The translations under genes were made by a program, and so were the position numbers. Of a DNA stretch of 64,000 bases, positions 1 through 8,600 are shown one piece after another. The stretch spans positions 1-64,000 of the forward strand of contig WRKO01000007.1 of assembly GCA_009782215.1 (NCBI GenBank), read 5' to 3'. The first letter of the stretch is position 1, and every line of letters begins with the position of its first letter. Source of the DNA: Oscillospiraceae bacterium. Its GTDB lineage: Bacteria; Bacillota; Clostridia; Oscillospirales; UBA929. The notes beneath the pieces were generated by a model that did no database searches, was not told where the DNA came from, and saw only the letters and a program-made list of their open reading frames with translations.

Positions 1-37
1 CCACCCCTCAAGGGGGGGGAGTTGTGGGGCCCGTTCC

Positions 38-90
38 ATCCTCATTCCCCTCCTGGGAGGGGTGCCGTCCGCAGACGGCGGGGTGGTTTC
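38..90. repeat. Dispersed double-hairpin repeat, copy A
   Basis: Two adjacent inverted repeats: CCCCTCC/GGAGGGG (47-62) and GCCGTC/GACGGC around a CGCA loop (64-79), followed by GGGGTGGTTT. The same layout recurs at 2791-2835, where one base pair of the second stem is swapped on both arms (C-G to G-C), which points to selection on structure. It lies in non-coding DNA upstream of the SLH protein gene. Function unknown. Confidence 0.6.
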
Positions 91-112
91 AGCGCGGCGG
101 CAACCATATTTT

Positions 113-152
113 GACGACCGGGGGCGGTCGCCCCAATATAGGGTGTCTCCGG
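113..152. repeat. GC-rich palindromic repeat, divergent copy
   Basis: Contains GACCG/CGGTC around GGGG and the overlapping GGGGCG/CGCCCC inverted repeat, then CAATATAGGG. It resembles the palindromic elements at 5521-5550 and 31939-31965 (core GGGGACGRCCGYCCC then TACA). The match is weaker here, so membership in that family is tentative. The rest of 1-215 shows no gene. Confidence 0.35.
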
Positions 153-215
153 GGCCGTGGTTTATGCCCGGAAAAGGGCGGGAGAAATTTCCGATTACAA
201 ATTATAAAAAAAGGC

Positions 216-244
216 TTGCACAATTCTTTCATTTCTGTTACAAT
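216..244 (+). promoter_or_regulatory. Sigma-A promoter for the SLH protein gene
   Basis: -35 TTGCAC (216-221), 17-nt spacer, -10 TACAAT (239-244). A GGAGG ribosome site at 269-273 precedes the ATG at 281. Confidence 0.65.
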
Positions 245-280
245 CTGCGTAAGCAACTAAATTTTTGAGGAGGTTACATA

Positions 281-2221
281 ATGAAAACACGCAAAACCCT
301 ATCCCTGCTGGTGGCTCTGGCAATGCTCATCAGCCTGATTACCATCCCCGCGACTGCCGCTCTCACGCCCCCGGCGGGCTACGGCGTCTATGAGCTTGGC
401 CCGACCGACCCCGCGATTGCGGGCGGATGGACCATAGCGCAGCAAGGCTGGCGGATTGAAGGAGAGGCTATGGAGTATTTCAAAGCCGCCGAATTCTTTG
501 TTGTCGAGATGGACTTGAACGCGATGAAAGACGTCGGCGCCTTTGGTATGGGCAGTATGCACTTCATCATGAACGACTTGGTTGATGGTTCAACCGCGCC
601 CACCAACTGGCAAAACACTGTTATCACCCCGGACTGGACGAACTACACCGACCTCGCGACTTCGGCCACTGTCAAAGCCTTTGTCCTTATGGATGACGAT
701 GTGCTGACATTTTACATCACCTTGTCGGAAATGAAAAACTATGAGTTTTTCCTCGCCGAAGAAGCCTTTGACATCCAAATCCAATTCAATCCCGTCTCTG
801 TCGTTATCGCCGGTTATTTCGTCGGTGAGTTCGGCGATGTAGGCGAGGACGAAGATGAAGACGAGGACGAGGACGAAGATGAAGACGAGGATGAAGACGA
901 GGACGAAGACGAAGAGCCGTATGAGCGCGGCGAGCCCGGCATGGAGAACTTTGCGGCGGCGAAGATTGTCTATGACGGCCGTTTCACCGATAACGACGGC
1001 TGGTTTACCGAATGGGTTGAGAAAGCCTATGAGTTCAACATCATGGCGGGAACAAGCGCCACGACCTTTGACCCGAACGGCAACATCAGTTTCGCGGAAG
1101 CCATCACCACGGCGGCGAAGATGCACGCGATTTATAACTACGGCTCGGACAAAGCCATCGGCAACGTGTCCGGCGCGTGGTATCAGAAATTTGTTGACTA
1201 TGCCATTGAGGAAGGCATCATCGGCGAGGACGATTATGACGATTACACCGCCCTTGCCACACGCGCCGACCTAGTGAATATCTGGGTCAACATCCTCCCG
1301 GCGGAGGAGCTTGAGGCCCTCAACGAGTTTGACGGCATGGACGACGTCGGCGAGGACGACGCTGCGATTATCCTCTTCATTGAAGCGGGCATCATGGTCG
1401 GTACCGGCGATGCTTTCGGCACCAATGATTTGGTCAACCGCGCTTCCGCCGCCGTAGCCCTCACAAGACTCGCCGACCCCACCGAGCGTTATAGCGGCGA
1501 CGACGCCCCGATCGCGGGCGGCTGGAGCGACGAAAGAGACCTGACCGACGAAGACCTTGAAGTGTTTGAAGCAGCTCTGGAAGGGCTGGACGGCGTGGTT
1601 TACGAGGCGCTGACCGTCTCGACCCAAATCGTGGCCGGCACCAACTACCGCTTCACAGCCCTCGCCACCATCGTCGTCCCCGACGCCGAGCCCTATGAGG
1701 TCGTTATCACCGTTTTCGTAGACTTGGAAGGCAACGTAGAGCTGCTTGAGATCGACGGCGAGCCGGAGGAAGACGACAACGGGGAAGAGAACGGCGGCGA
1801 CGGCGAATTAGCCGGCGAAGTGCTGGAATTGGGCGCGGCGCAAATTCTAGAAAACGGCGGATTTATGGTTGGCTGGGTGACGAACGGCACCGACAACAAA
1901 ACGACCCCGTATGAAGCAGCCGATTGGGATTTCGCCAAATTCCTGGTTGTCATGGTGGATTCCCTCCCCGACGGAGACATTAGTGTCGCGTATCAAGGGG
2001 CTCCCAGCTGGGCTTGGAGAGACAAACTTCAGTACAACGATGAAATCAGCTTCGCAAACGGAATGCTGGTCATCGACTTAGAGGCTGATTTGTACAGCTA
2101 CAACGAGTTTAAGCTGATGGACGGACAGAAGAAAATTCTGCTTGACCTGAAAGACGCTGAAACCACATGGGCAAACCTAGGCATCACCGTCGCGTTCTTC
2201 ACCGACACAGACCCGAGGTAA
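281..2221 (+). CDS. Secreted SLH-domain surface protein with acidic tract and cystatin-like motif
   Basis: A 646-residue exported protein. It opens with a signal peptide (KTRKTLSLLVALAMLISL, cleavage near ATAAL). Residues about 30-185 form a beta-rich domain of unknown family, followed by an Asp/Glu run (189-212). Three degenerate SLH repeats follow (about 225-405; motifs such as TFDPNGNISFAEA and DLVNRASAAVALTRLA), a family that binds pyruvylated secondary cell-wall polymer. Around 430-500 a short alpha-plus-beta segment carries QIVAGTNYRF (Q449), matching the QxVxG hairpin of cystatins. The last 125 residues look like a second beta-sandwich. The start is set by GGAGG at 269-273. The gene is monocistronic: own promoter, strong terminator at 2233. 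SLH anchoring is confident; the cystatin-like call rests on motif only. Confidence 0.8.
   Translation: MKTRKTLSLLVALAMLISLITIPATAALTPPAGYGVYELGPTDPAIAGGWTIAQQGWRIEGEAMEYFKAAEFFVVEMDLNAMKDVGAFGMGSMHFIMNDLVDGSTAPTNWQNTVITPDWTNYTDLATSATVKAFVLMDDDVLTFYITLSEMKNYEFFLAEEAFDIQIQFNPVSVVIAGYFVGEFGDVGEDEDEDEDEDEDEDEDEDEDEDEEPYERGEPGMENFAAAKIVYDGRFTDNDGWFTEWVEKAYEFNIMAGTSATTFDPNGNISFAEAITTAAKMHAIYNYGSDKAIGNVSGAWYQKFVDYAIEEGIIGEDDYDDYTALATRADLVNIWVNILPAEELEALNEFDGMDDVGEDDAAIILFIEAGIMVGTGDAFGTNDLVNRASAAVALTRLADPTERYSGDDAPIAGGWSDERDLTDEDLEVFEAALEGLDGVVYEALTVSTQIVAGTNYRFTALATIVVPDAEPYEVVITVFVDLEGNVELLEIDGEPEEDDNGEENGGDGELAGEVLELGAAQILENGGFMVGWVTNGTDNKTTPYEAADWDFAKFLVVMVDSLPDGDISVAYQGAPSWAWRDKLQYNDEISFANGMLVIDLEADLYSYNEFKLMDGQKKILLDLKDAETTWANLGITVAFFTDTDPR
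845..916 (+). repeat. In-frame Asp-Glu codon repeat
   Basis: Twenty-four consecutive acidic codons (GAG/GAA alternating with GAC/GAT) encode residues 189-212 of the SLH protein. Codons are mixed, so it is not a perfect nucleotide tandem repeat, though blocks such as GACGAAGATGAAGACGAG recur. It probably forms a flexible, strongly charged linker, perhaps Ca2+-binding, between the N-terminal domain and the SLH repeats. Confidence 0.8.
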
Positions 2222-2232
2222 CGAGTAACGTA

Positions 2233-2267
2233 AAAAAAAGGAGCGGCGTTAGCCGCTTCTTTTTTTA
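2233..2267. terminator. Bidirectional rho-independent terminator
   Basis: Stem AAGGAGCGGC / GCCGCTTCTT with a GTTA loop, an A-run before it and a T-run after it. It can therefore end both the plus-strand SLH gene and the minus-strand toxin-antitoxin pair. Confidence 0.85.
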
Positions 2268-2292
2268 TGTGTTGTGGGGGGGGTTGACGGGG

Positions 2293-2475
2293 TTACAGCG
2301 GCTCGTAATCTCCGCTCCGGGCTTGCGCCAGCATGACCTGCTCCTCGTTTGTCAGTTCGTCTTGTATATCCGCTACCGGCACACAAGCCCGCAGCAATGT
2401 GTCTATCGCTTTCAGCAATTCCTCGCTTTCCACCAAGCCAATCATTTGATGGATATTCGCAACCAATGCGGACAC
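2293..2475 (-). CDS. Putative antitoxin of RelE-type module
   Basis: A small acidic protein of about 60 residues that follows the RelE-like toxin gene on the same strand. It has no evident DNA-binding domain. The C-terminal stretch LTNEEQVMLAQARSGDYEPL resembles the toxin-wrapping tail of many Firmicutes antitoxins. The full site AGGAGGTGA (2482-2490) overlaps the toxin stop codon and fits best with the GTG at 2475 (8-nt spacing); a GTG at 2484 overlaps that site and is less likely. Being second in the pair is the reverse of the usual relBE order, as in higBA-type loci. The antitoxin role is inferred from position and the tail motif. Confidence 0.55.
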   Translation of the reverse strand: MSALVANIHQMIGLVESEELLKAIDTLLRACVPVADIQDELTNEEQVMLAQARSGDYEPL

Positions 2476-2487
2476 TGCGGTCACCTC

Positions 2488-2736
2488 CTATGATTTATAC
2501 GCGTCGCCGCGCGGCAGAATTAGGTCGATTTTCAAAAGCACATCTTCAAAGTGATAAAGCACCCGGTACCCGCCGACCCTAAGCCTGTACTGGTCTTCTG
2601 TGCCGGATAGTTTCACGATGTCGCCCTTGGGCGGGGTCTCAAGAAGTCCTGCGATTCCGGCCTTTAGCCTAGCTTGCATTTTATCCTCTTGACTCAGCAA
2701 ATATTTTTTAGCCTGTCTCGAATAAAGCACCGGCAT
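2488..2736 (-). CDS. RelE/ParE-family toxin (mRNA interferase-like)
   Basis: An 82-residue basic protein with the RelE/ParE fold signature: a helical N-terminus (YSRQAKKYLLSQEDKMQARL), then beta-strands containing KLSGTEDQYRLRVGGYRVLYHFEDVLLKIDLI in the family's usual order, ending RGDAYKS. RelE toxins cut mRNA in the ribosomal A site. The ATG at 2736 is chosen because AAGGAGG lies 8-9 nt upstream; an upstream ATG at 2763 has no such site. The gene is followed directly by a small antitoxin-like gene, so toxin and antitoxin are translationally linked in toxin-first order. Confidence 0.8.
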   Translation of the reverse strand: MPVLYSRQAKKYLLSQEDKMQARLKAGIAGLLETPPKGDIVKLSGTEDQYRLRVGGYRVLYHFEDVLLKIDLILPRGDAYKS

Positions 2737-2790
2737 CCGTCCCGCCTCCTTCGTTTGTATCATACCATACCCTCCCGCGAGACGTCAACC

Positions 2791-2835
2791 CCATTCCCCG
2801 CCTTGGAGGGGTGGCGTCCGCAGACGCCGGGGGGG
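2791..2835. repeat. Dispersed double-hairpin repeat, copy B
   Basis: Second copy of the element at 38-90: CCCCGCC TT GGAGGGG (2796-2811), then GGCGTC CGCA GACGCC (2813-2828) and a G-run. Compared with copy A, the second stem keeps perfect pairing through a two-sided change. It sits between the divergent toxin-antitoxin and GntR genes. Confidence 0.6.
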
Positions 2836-2861
2836 TCCAAAAAAAATTTTTTCAAAACCTA

Positions 2862-2902
2862 TTGACAACGCCGTTAATGTGTGATAGTGTGGTGGTACAC
2901 AT
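2862..2902 (+). promoter_or_regulatory. Promoter with probable GntR autoregulatory operator
   Basis: -35 TTGACA (2862-2867), 17-nt spacer, -10 TAGTGT (2885-2890). The imperfect inverted repeat TGTGTGATAGTGT...GGTACACA overlaps the -10 and start region, as expected for autoregulation by the YtrA-type repressor encoded just downstream. The promoter is well supported; the operator is inferred. Confidence 0.6.
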
Positions 2903-2916
2903 AAGGAGGTGGCACT

Positions 2917-3321
2917 ATGCAAATGTGGGATAGGTGGAATCTGGCGTTTGACGACCGAATGCCGATTTACCGGCAAATCATTCTTCAGTTCAACCGGGCG
3001 TTTGTCCGGGGGGACATCAGCCCGGGAGACCGCATCCCATCCATCCGGGAGCTGTCCGCGCTCCTGCGGGTCAACACCAACACGATACAGCGGGTGTATC
3101 AGGAAATGGAGCGGGACGGCCTGATTGGCAGCAAACGGGGAACAGGATATTTTTTTACGGAGGATTTGAAGCAGATGGAAAAAACACGCCGAGACCTAGC
3201 GCTCGATTCCCTGCGCCGCTTTGCCGATGAAATGCGCGCGCTGGGGCTGACAGACAAAGACATTATGGACGAACTCGCGTCCTACATGAAAGGAGATGAA
3301 CAGCGTGAACACGGTTCTTGA
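2917..3321 (+). CDS. GntR-family (YtrA subfamily) transcriptional regulator
   Basis: A 134-residue regulator with an N-terminal winged helix (about residues 10-80: MPIYRQIILQFNRAF, GDRIPSIRELSALL, NTNTIQRVYQEMERDGL, GSKRGTGYF) and only a short helical tail for dimerisation, the YtrA layout. YtrA-type regulators usually repress an adjacent ABC transporter operon, often responding to cell-wall stress. AAGGAGG lies 7 nt before the ATG. The 3' end overlaps the start of the ABC ATPase gene by 17 nt, so the two are translationally coupled. It probably represses its own promoter at 2862-2890. Confidence 0.9.
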   Translation: MQMWDRWNLAFDDRMPIYRQIILQFNRAFVRGDISPGDRIPSIRELSALLRVNTNTIQRVYQEMERDGLIGSKRGTGYFFTEDLKQMEKTRRDLALDSLRRFADEMRALGLTDKDIMDELASYMKGDEQREHGS

Positions 3322-4024
3322 AATCAGCGGCCTTGAGAAACGCTTCGCGGGCTGCATGGCCCTGAACGGCGTGGATTTATCCATTCCGAGCGGGCAAATT
3401 GTGGGGCTGCTGGGCCCCAACGCTTCGGGGAAAACCACCCTGCTGAAAACCGTGGCGGGACTGCTTCAGCCCTCGGCGGGCGAGGTGCGCTACCATAACG
3501 GCGCGCGGCCCGGCCCCGACGCCAGAAGCACCGTCGCGTTCTGCCCCGACGCTTTGACCTTCCCGCGCTGGATGCGCGTCAAAGACGCGTTTACCTTCTA
3601 CCGGGAAATGTATCCCGACTACGCGCAAGCCCGCGCGGACGAGCTGTGCCGCATTTTAGACCTGCGGGACGTTCAGCGCGCCAATATCCGCCGCCTGTCA
3701 AAGGGGATGAAGGAGCGGCTGAACCTCGCGCTGACGTTTTCCCGCCAGACAAATCTGTATCTGCTCGACGAGCCTCTGGACGGGATAGACCCCGTGGGGA
3801 AAGCCAAGGTCATCGACGCCATTCTCGCCATGCAGCCGGAGGGCGCGTCCACCCTCATATCCACCCATCTGGTCAAGGATGTGGAGCGCATACTCGCCGG
3901 CGTCTATTTTCTGTCCAAGGGACAAATCGTCTTCTCCGGCGTCTGCGACGCCATACGCGAGGAGCGCGGTCAAACCGTGGAACAGGCATATTTGGAGGTG
4001 TTTATCCGTGAAGGCTCAATTTAA
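3305..4024 (+). CDS. ABC transporter ATP-binding protein
   Basis: A cytoplasmic ABC ATPase of 239 residues. Walker A is GPNASGKTT (37-45), the signature is LSKGM (131-135, a variant of LSGGQ), Walker B is LYLLDEP (151-157) with catalytic Glu156, and the H-loop His is His188. Its size and YtrB-like sequence fit the exporter-type ATPase that partners the membrane protein encoded next. GTG at 3305 is preferred because AGGAG at 3291-3295 is 9 nt upstream; the ATG at 3296 directly abuts that site. It overlaps both neighbours in the ytr-like operon. The substrate is unknown. Confidence 0.9.
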   Translation: MNTVLEISGLEKRFAGCMALNGVDLSIPSGQIVGLLGPNASGKTTLLKTVAGLLQPSAGEVRYHNGARPGPDARSTVAFCPDALTFPRWMRVKDAFTFYREMYPDYAQARADELCRILDLRDVQRANIRRLSKGMKERLNLALTFSRQTNLYLLDEPLDGIDPVGKAKVIDAILAMQPEGASTLISTHLVKDVERILAGVYFLSKGQIVFSGVCDAIREERGQTVEQAYLEVFIREGSI

Positions 4025-4766
4025 GTACGCGTTTTCAGCCGGGCTGACCGTCCGGGGCGGCACGTTTGCCGTCATCCTTCTGATGAACCTTGTGTTCATC
4101 CTCTTCGGGGTGTTCGGGATGCTCCCCTTCGCCGCCAATGTCACCGCCGTCGCCCTCTGCGGAACCGGCGTCGCCGTGATGATGGCTTTGAATCTGGTCG
4201 GCGACATCGCCATTGCCCGCCGCATGTTCGCTGCGCCGGGCGCGTATCTCTACGCGCTGACGCCCGTGCCGCGCTGGAAACCCTTGCTGGCAAGCGTCGT
4301 CGCCATGCTGGCAGCGGATGTGGTTACGATGACGTTCCCCATCCTCGGCGTGACATGGCTGTCCCTCCGGCTGGCGGGGGAAAGCATCGGCGCCGTTGTT
4401 TGGGACTCTATCCGCGGCAACGCGTCGGATTGGCTGTTCGGGCTGTGGTTTATCGCGCTTATGCTTGCGGGGTATCTGTTTATCGTGATGGTGATTTTGT
4501 TCTGCGCGGCGATGAAAAAATCGGTGTTTTACCAAAAGCCCGCCGGAGGTCTGCTGACCGCGCTGACGGCGCTGGGAGCGTTTTATGTCCACGGGCTGTC
4601 CTCCCTCCTGCTGGCGCCGCTGGGCGTGGTGGAACGCTGGGGCTGGTGGTTTCTCGTCACGGTCGGCAGGACGGGCATCATTGCCTATCTCTTTTTAGTG
4701 CTGATACAGGCCGCGGCGCTCTTTGCGGCGACGGCAAGGCTGATGGAAAGGAAGATGAACATATGA
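4008..4766 (+). CDS. Membrane permease-like subunit of the YtrA-controlled ABC system
   Basis: A 252-residue integral membrane protein with about six hydrophobic segments (for example VILLMNLVFILFGVFGMLPF, LFGLWFIALMLAGYLFIVMV and FLVTVGRTGIIAYLFLVL). No named family is certain, but its position after a YtrB-like ATPase marks it as the membrane half of the transporter. GTG at 4008 has GGAGG 9 nt upstream (3994-3998) and overlaps the ATPase end by 17 nt. Its TGA overlaps the ATG of the lipoprotein gene. Transport direction and substrate cannot be told from sequence. Confidence 0.8.
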   Translation: MKAQFKYAFSAGLTVRGGTFAVILLMNLVFILFGVFGMLPFAANVTAVALCGTGVAVMMALNLVGDIAIARRMFAAPGAYLYALTPVPRWKPLLASVVAMLAADVVTMTFPILGVTWLSLRLAGESIGAVVWDSIRGNASDWLFGLWFIALMLAGYLFIVMVILFCAAMKKSVFYQKPAGGLLTALTALGAFYVHGLSSLLLAPLGVVERWGWWFLVTVGRTGIIAYLFLVLIQAAALFAATARLMERKMNI

Positions 4767-5509
4767 AAAAGATATGGCTGCTTGTCCTCTGCGCGGCGCT
4801 GGCCGCCGCGCCGCTCACCGGCTGCGTGTCCGTCAATTTTTCAAACGCGGCGCTGTTCGCGGAGGAGACCGGGCGGGGAACCCCGGAGGGCTTTGAGTTT
4901 ACCGTCGGCGCATACAGCGCGGTGAGGGTTGAGGGCTACTGCGACGTCCGCTACTATGCCGGGACGTCCGACACCGTCACGCTGAAAATCCAGCCCAATC
5001 TGCTGGAGTATTACGAGGTGGAGGTCGTCGGCGGGGAGCTGGTTCTCCGCACCACGAGACGAATCAATTTCAGCGCCGCAAACACCCCCGTGCTGACGGT
5101 GTACACGCCCGTTCTGGAAGGGCTGACCGTGACGGGCGCGGGCAAGTTCACCGCGCATGACGTGATTGCCGCCGACTCGTTTACCCTCCGCCTGTCCGGC
5201 GCGGGCGACGTCAGCGCCGGGCTGGACGTCGGCCGGCTGTCCGTTTCCGTATCCGGCGCGGGCAGCATCGAGCTGGCCGGCACGGCCGATACCGCCGAGC
5301 TGACCATGTCCGGCGCGGGCAACCTCGACGCATTTCAGCTTCAAACGCGCGAGACGTCCGTCCGCCTGTCCGGCGCGGGCGCGGTGAGGGTCTACTGCAC
5401 CGAGACCTTGCGCATCGACGCCTCCGGCATCGGCGCTGTGGAATACAAAGGCGGCGCGTCCGTTGACATCAACCGGGGCGGTTTGGTGGTTGTGGAGCGG
5501 GTGGACTAG
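4763..5509 (+). CDS. DUF2807-like beta-helix lipoprotein
   Basis: A 248-residue lipoprotein: Lys-rich N-terminus, hydrophobic stretch and lipobox LTGC. After a linker, residues 45-245 match the DUF2807 (GIN-domain) pattern seen in Bacteroidota and Clostridia. They carry repeated turns TGAGKFTA, SGAGDVSA, SGAGSIEL, SGAGNLDA and SGAGAVRV, spaced about 20 residues apart, as in a right-handed beta-helix. It is probably tethered to the outer face of the membrane, in the same operon as the YtrA-type regulator and ABC system (ATGA overlap), perhaps as an envelope-stress or substrate-contact component. The role is unproven. Confidence 0.8.
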   Translation: MKKIWLLVLCAALAAAPLTGCVSVNFSNAALFAEETGRGTPEGFEFTVGAYSAVRVEGYCDVRYYAGTSDTVTLKIQPNLLEYYEVEVVGGELVLRTTRRINFSAANTPVLTVYTPVLEGLTVTGAGKFTAHDVIAADSFTLRLSGAGDVSAGLDVGRLSVSVSGAGSIELAGTADTAELTMSGAGNLDAFQLQTRETSVRLSGAGAVRVYCTETLRIDASGIGAVEYKGGASVDINRGGLVVVERVD

Positions 5510-5520
5510 GGGACGGCGCG

Positions 5521-5550
5521 GGCGGGCGGGGACGACCGCCCCTACAGGCG
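5521..5550. repeat. GC-rich palindromic dispersed repeat
   Basis: Contains GGGCGG GGACGA CCGCCC, a perfect 6-bp stem, followed by CTACAGGCGACCCC. The core GGGGACGRCCGYCCCTACA is shared with 31939-31965. It lies in the short gap between the lipoprotein gene and the promoter of the next surface protein. Function unknown. Confidence 0.5.
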
Positions 5551-5568
5551 ACCCCGCAGCATTCCCTG

Positions 5569-5598
5569 TAGACAAACCACCGCTAGGTGTGGTATAAT
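5569..5598 (+). promoter_or_regulatory. Promoter with extended -10 for the large SLH protein
   Basis: -35-like TAGACA (5569-5574), 18-nt spacer, -10 TATAAT (5593-5598) preceded by TGTGG, giving an extended TGn -10. GGAGG at 5620-5624 precedes the ATG at 5635. Confidence 0.65.
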
Positions 5599-5634
5599 AC
5601 CTTCATTCTACATTATACTGGAGGAACGAACCAC

Positions 5635-8600
5635 ATGAACACACTCAAAAAACTGACTTCATGGGCGCTGGCGCTTGCGCTGGTACTGTCACTTTGCACA
5701 AATCTGGGGGGGGGCTTTGTGCAGTTTGCACAGGTGGCGTTTGCCACTATCGACGACCACCAGAACAGTGTTTTTAGAGAGATACTCTTTACCAACACGG
5801 ACAGCGGCTTAAATTTCCCGGTAACGTATGTCAGCCTTTTGGCGGTGAGCGTTTCAGCGAACGGGAGAGCGATGACTACTGAGCGCGAAGTTGGCTTCGT
5901 CATTACTAGGGACAGCACGAATGCTTACTCCGTTTCGTACGACGACAGCATGGTGTCTTATATTGACCCCGCCTACAGCGCGACGCCAATGCAGACCCTG
6001 TCGTTTGTATTCTCAGAATCGCCGTCGGATGTGGCGTATCAAAAGGGCGACGGCGCGTTTGTATCCTTAGCAAAGTGGGACGGTATCAGCCCCGCCCCTT
6101 CTCTGTACTATGTTGAAATACAGGATACTGACCTGCTGACGCAACAGCCCGCGTATTTTATAGGTTTTGCGGGGTTTTACGGCACAGATTTCCCGGAAGG
6201 GTATGACGGCATTACCTTTAAGTTTAGCACGGACGAAGGCACATTCACCGTCGCGCTGACGGAACAAGCCATCATCACACACACCGTAACATTCAACCTT
6301 CATTACTCCGTTGGACTGAACCCTCCCGAAACATTTGATATAACCGTTGCCGACGGCGAAAGTTTAGGAAACAGATTCCCTGACGACCCGACCAGAATCG
6401 GGCAGACCTTTCACGGATGGCTTATAGCAAACGATTTCCCCGGTGCCGGTAGCCCGTTCACGGAAGACACTATAGTAAACGGCGACATACGCGTGGGGGC
6501 GCATTGGGTCCCTATCCCATATGCCATCGACTATGATTTAGCGGGAGGAACGGTATCGTCTAACCCGGCGACCTATACCATTATGTCTTCGGCTATCACT
6601 CTTACCAACCCAACCAGAGCGGGTTTCACCTTCGCGGGCTGGCTTGGGACAGGGCTTACAGCGCCAACGATGGACGTAACGATTCCCACCGGCTCAACCG
6701 GCGACAGAACCTATCTGGCGACTTGGACGGTGAACACCTACACCCTGACATTTGACTACGGCTATGACGGCATTGAAGAAACGATTGAGAATGTCAGCCA
6801 CGGAACGCAAATCACACTGCCGACCCCGACCCGCCCGGGATATAATTTTTTGGGTTATAGCCACATATTACCGGACGGCACCTCCGGCGAGGGAGTATCA
6901 AGTCCGTATTCGGTTAGAGCAAATACAACCCTGCGTGCGGTATGGACTGCAAAACCGACCACGGGCATAACGCTCAATAAATCATCAACTGTAATTAACT
7001 GGAACTCCTCTGAACTGCTGACAGTCATCTTCACCCCCTCCGATACGCTTGACAGGCGGATAAATTGGATTTCAAGCGATAACACGGTTGCCACTGTAAA
7101 TGATAATTGGCGGGTGACTGGTCATTTGGAAGGAACAGTGACGATTACCGCTGTGTTGGACAGTGATGGCTCAATCTTTGACACATTACAAGTTACCGTA
7201 GTAGAACCAGGTCCAAGTTCCAGAGTAGAACCGGAAGACATAGAGATTAAAGAGGGAAACCTTGACTTAGACATCGGGGAAACCGAAGTACTTACTACTA
7301 CAGTAACGCCGAGCAATTCAACCTATCAGTCGGTTAGTTGGAGTTCCTCCAATACGAGCGTTGCCACCGTTGACGAATACGGCGTTGTGACGGCGGTCGG
7401 CAAGGGAACGGCGACCATTACAACCGCAGTTAATCCTGCGCCTTATGCCCATATTACAGACAGCATTACCGTCACCGTCACCGCCCCGTTTGTCCCCGTT
7501 ACGATGATTACGGGCGTGAACGTCAACAACATGGGCAGGGGTGGCGTTCGGGATTTAAGCATCGGCGCAACGGTTCACCCCGCGAGCGCGACGAATAAGG
7601 CTATAGAATGGGAAATGGCTGATGCCGGAGGAACAGACGCGACTATTAGCTCAACGGGTGTTCTTACCACACCCAGTGCGGGCACAGTTGTAGTTAGGGC
7701 GACCATTGCAAACGGCGCGGCCGAAAGCACGCCGTATACCCAAAATTTCACCATCTCCGTAACAGCCAGCGCGGCGGTGATTACAATAACCTTTGACCCG
7801 AACTTCGACCAGCACCACGAAGGCGGAACAGGAACGCAGAGCTTTACGGAAAGCCAAGTTATTGCGGGTATGATATTAACACGAACAGATTTCCCAATCA
7901 CCGCGCGGAATGGAACAGCCACACATACCTATGCCTTCTTAGGCTACGCTATGGATGCGGCAGCCGGCGCCGAGGTCATAGACACGTTTGACACCAGCGG
8001 CGACACGACCCTCTACGCCCAATGGCGTTCACTCTCGGCGGCGCCGCCGACGACCGACACGGACGAGCCGTTCTTCGGCGGCGTCGGCACGCCGGAACCC
8101 GAGCCGCCCAAGGAGGTTTATGAGTTTGAAGCGGGGACGATTACCCTCAGCGAAGAAACGCTGGCGGAGCTGGCGGAGCTTGGCGGCGACGTGCGGGTGG
8201 TGCTGGAGCTGGTGCCGATGAGCGAGCTGTCGGGCGTGCAAGCGGCGCAGGTGAAGGGCTACGAGACGGTGGTCAGCATCGACGTCTTTGTGGACGGCGT
8301 GAAGGTGGACGTCCCGCTGACCGTCAGCCTGCCGTACACGCTGAAAGCCAACGAAAAAGCGGCCGGCGTAAACGTCTGGTACTTATCCGACAACGGCAAA
8401 CTGACCAACCTGAACGGCGTGTTCGACGAGGAGACGGGGCTGATTACGTTCACGATAACGCACCAAAGCTACTTCGTTGTGGGCTACGACGAAGCGTTAG
8501 CCGCTTGGGACGGAAGATGGACGGACGTGGACGGGAATGAATACTTCGACGCGATCGCGTTTATCGCTTGGTACTTGACGGAGCTTGAGGAAACGCTCTT

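Noticed and set aside
24..268. Two short frames upstream of the first SLH gene
   Set aside because: They run through the hairpin repeat and the promoter, without ribosome sites.
855..1274. Arg/Thr/Met-rich frame within the SLH protein gene
   Set aside because: It is the +1 frame of the acidic repeat, which turns GAxGAx codons into Lys/Thr/Arg; not a gene.
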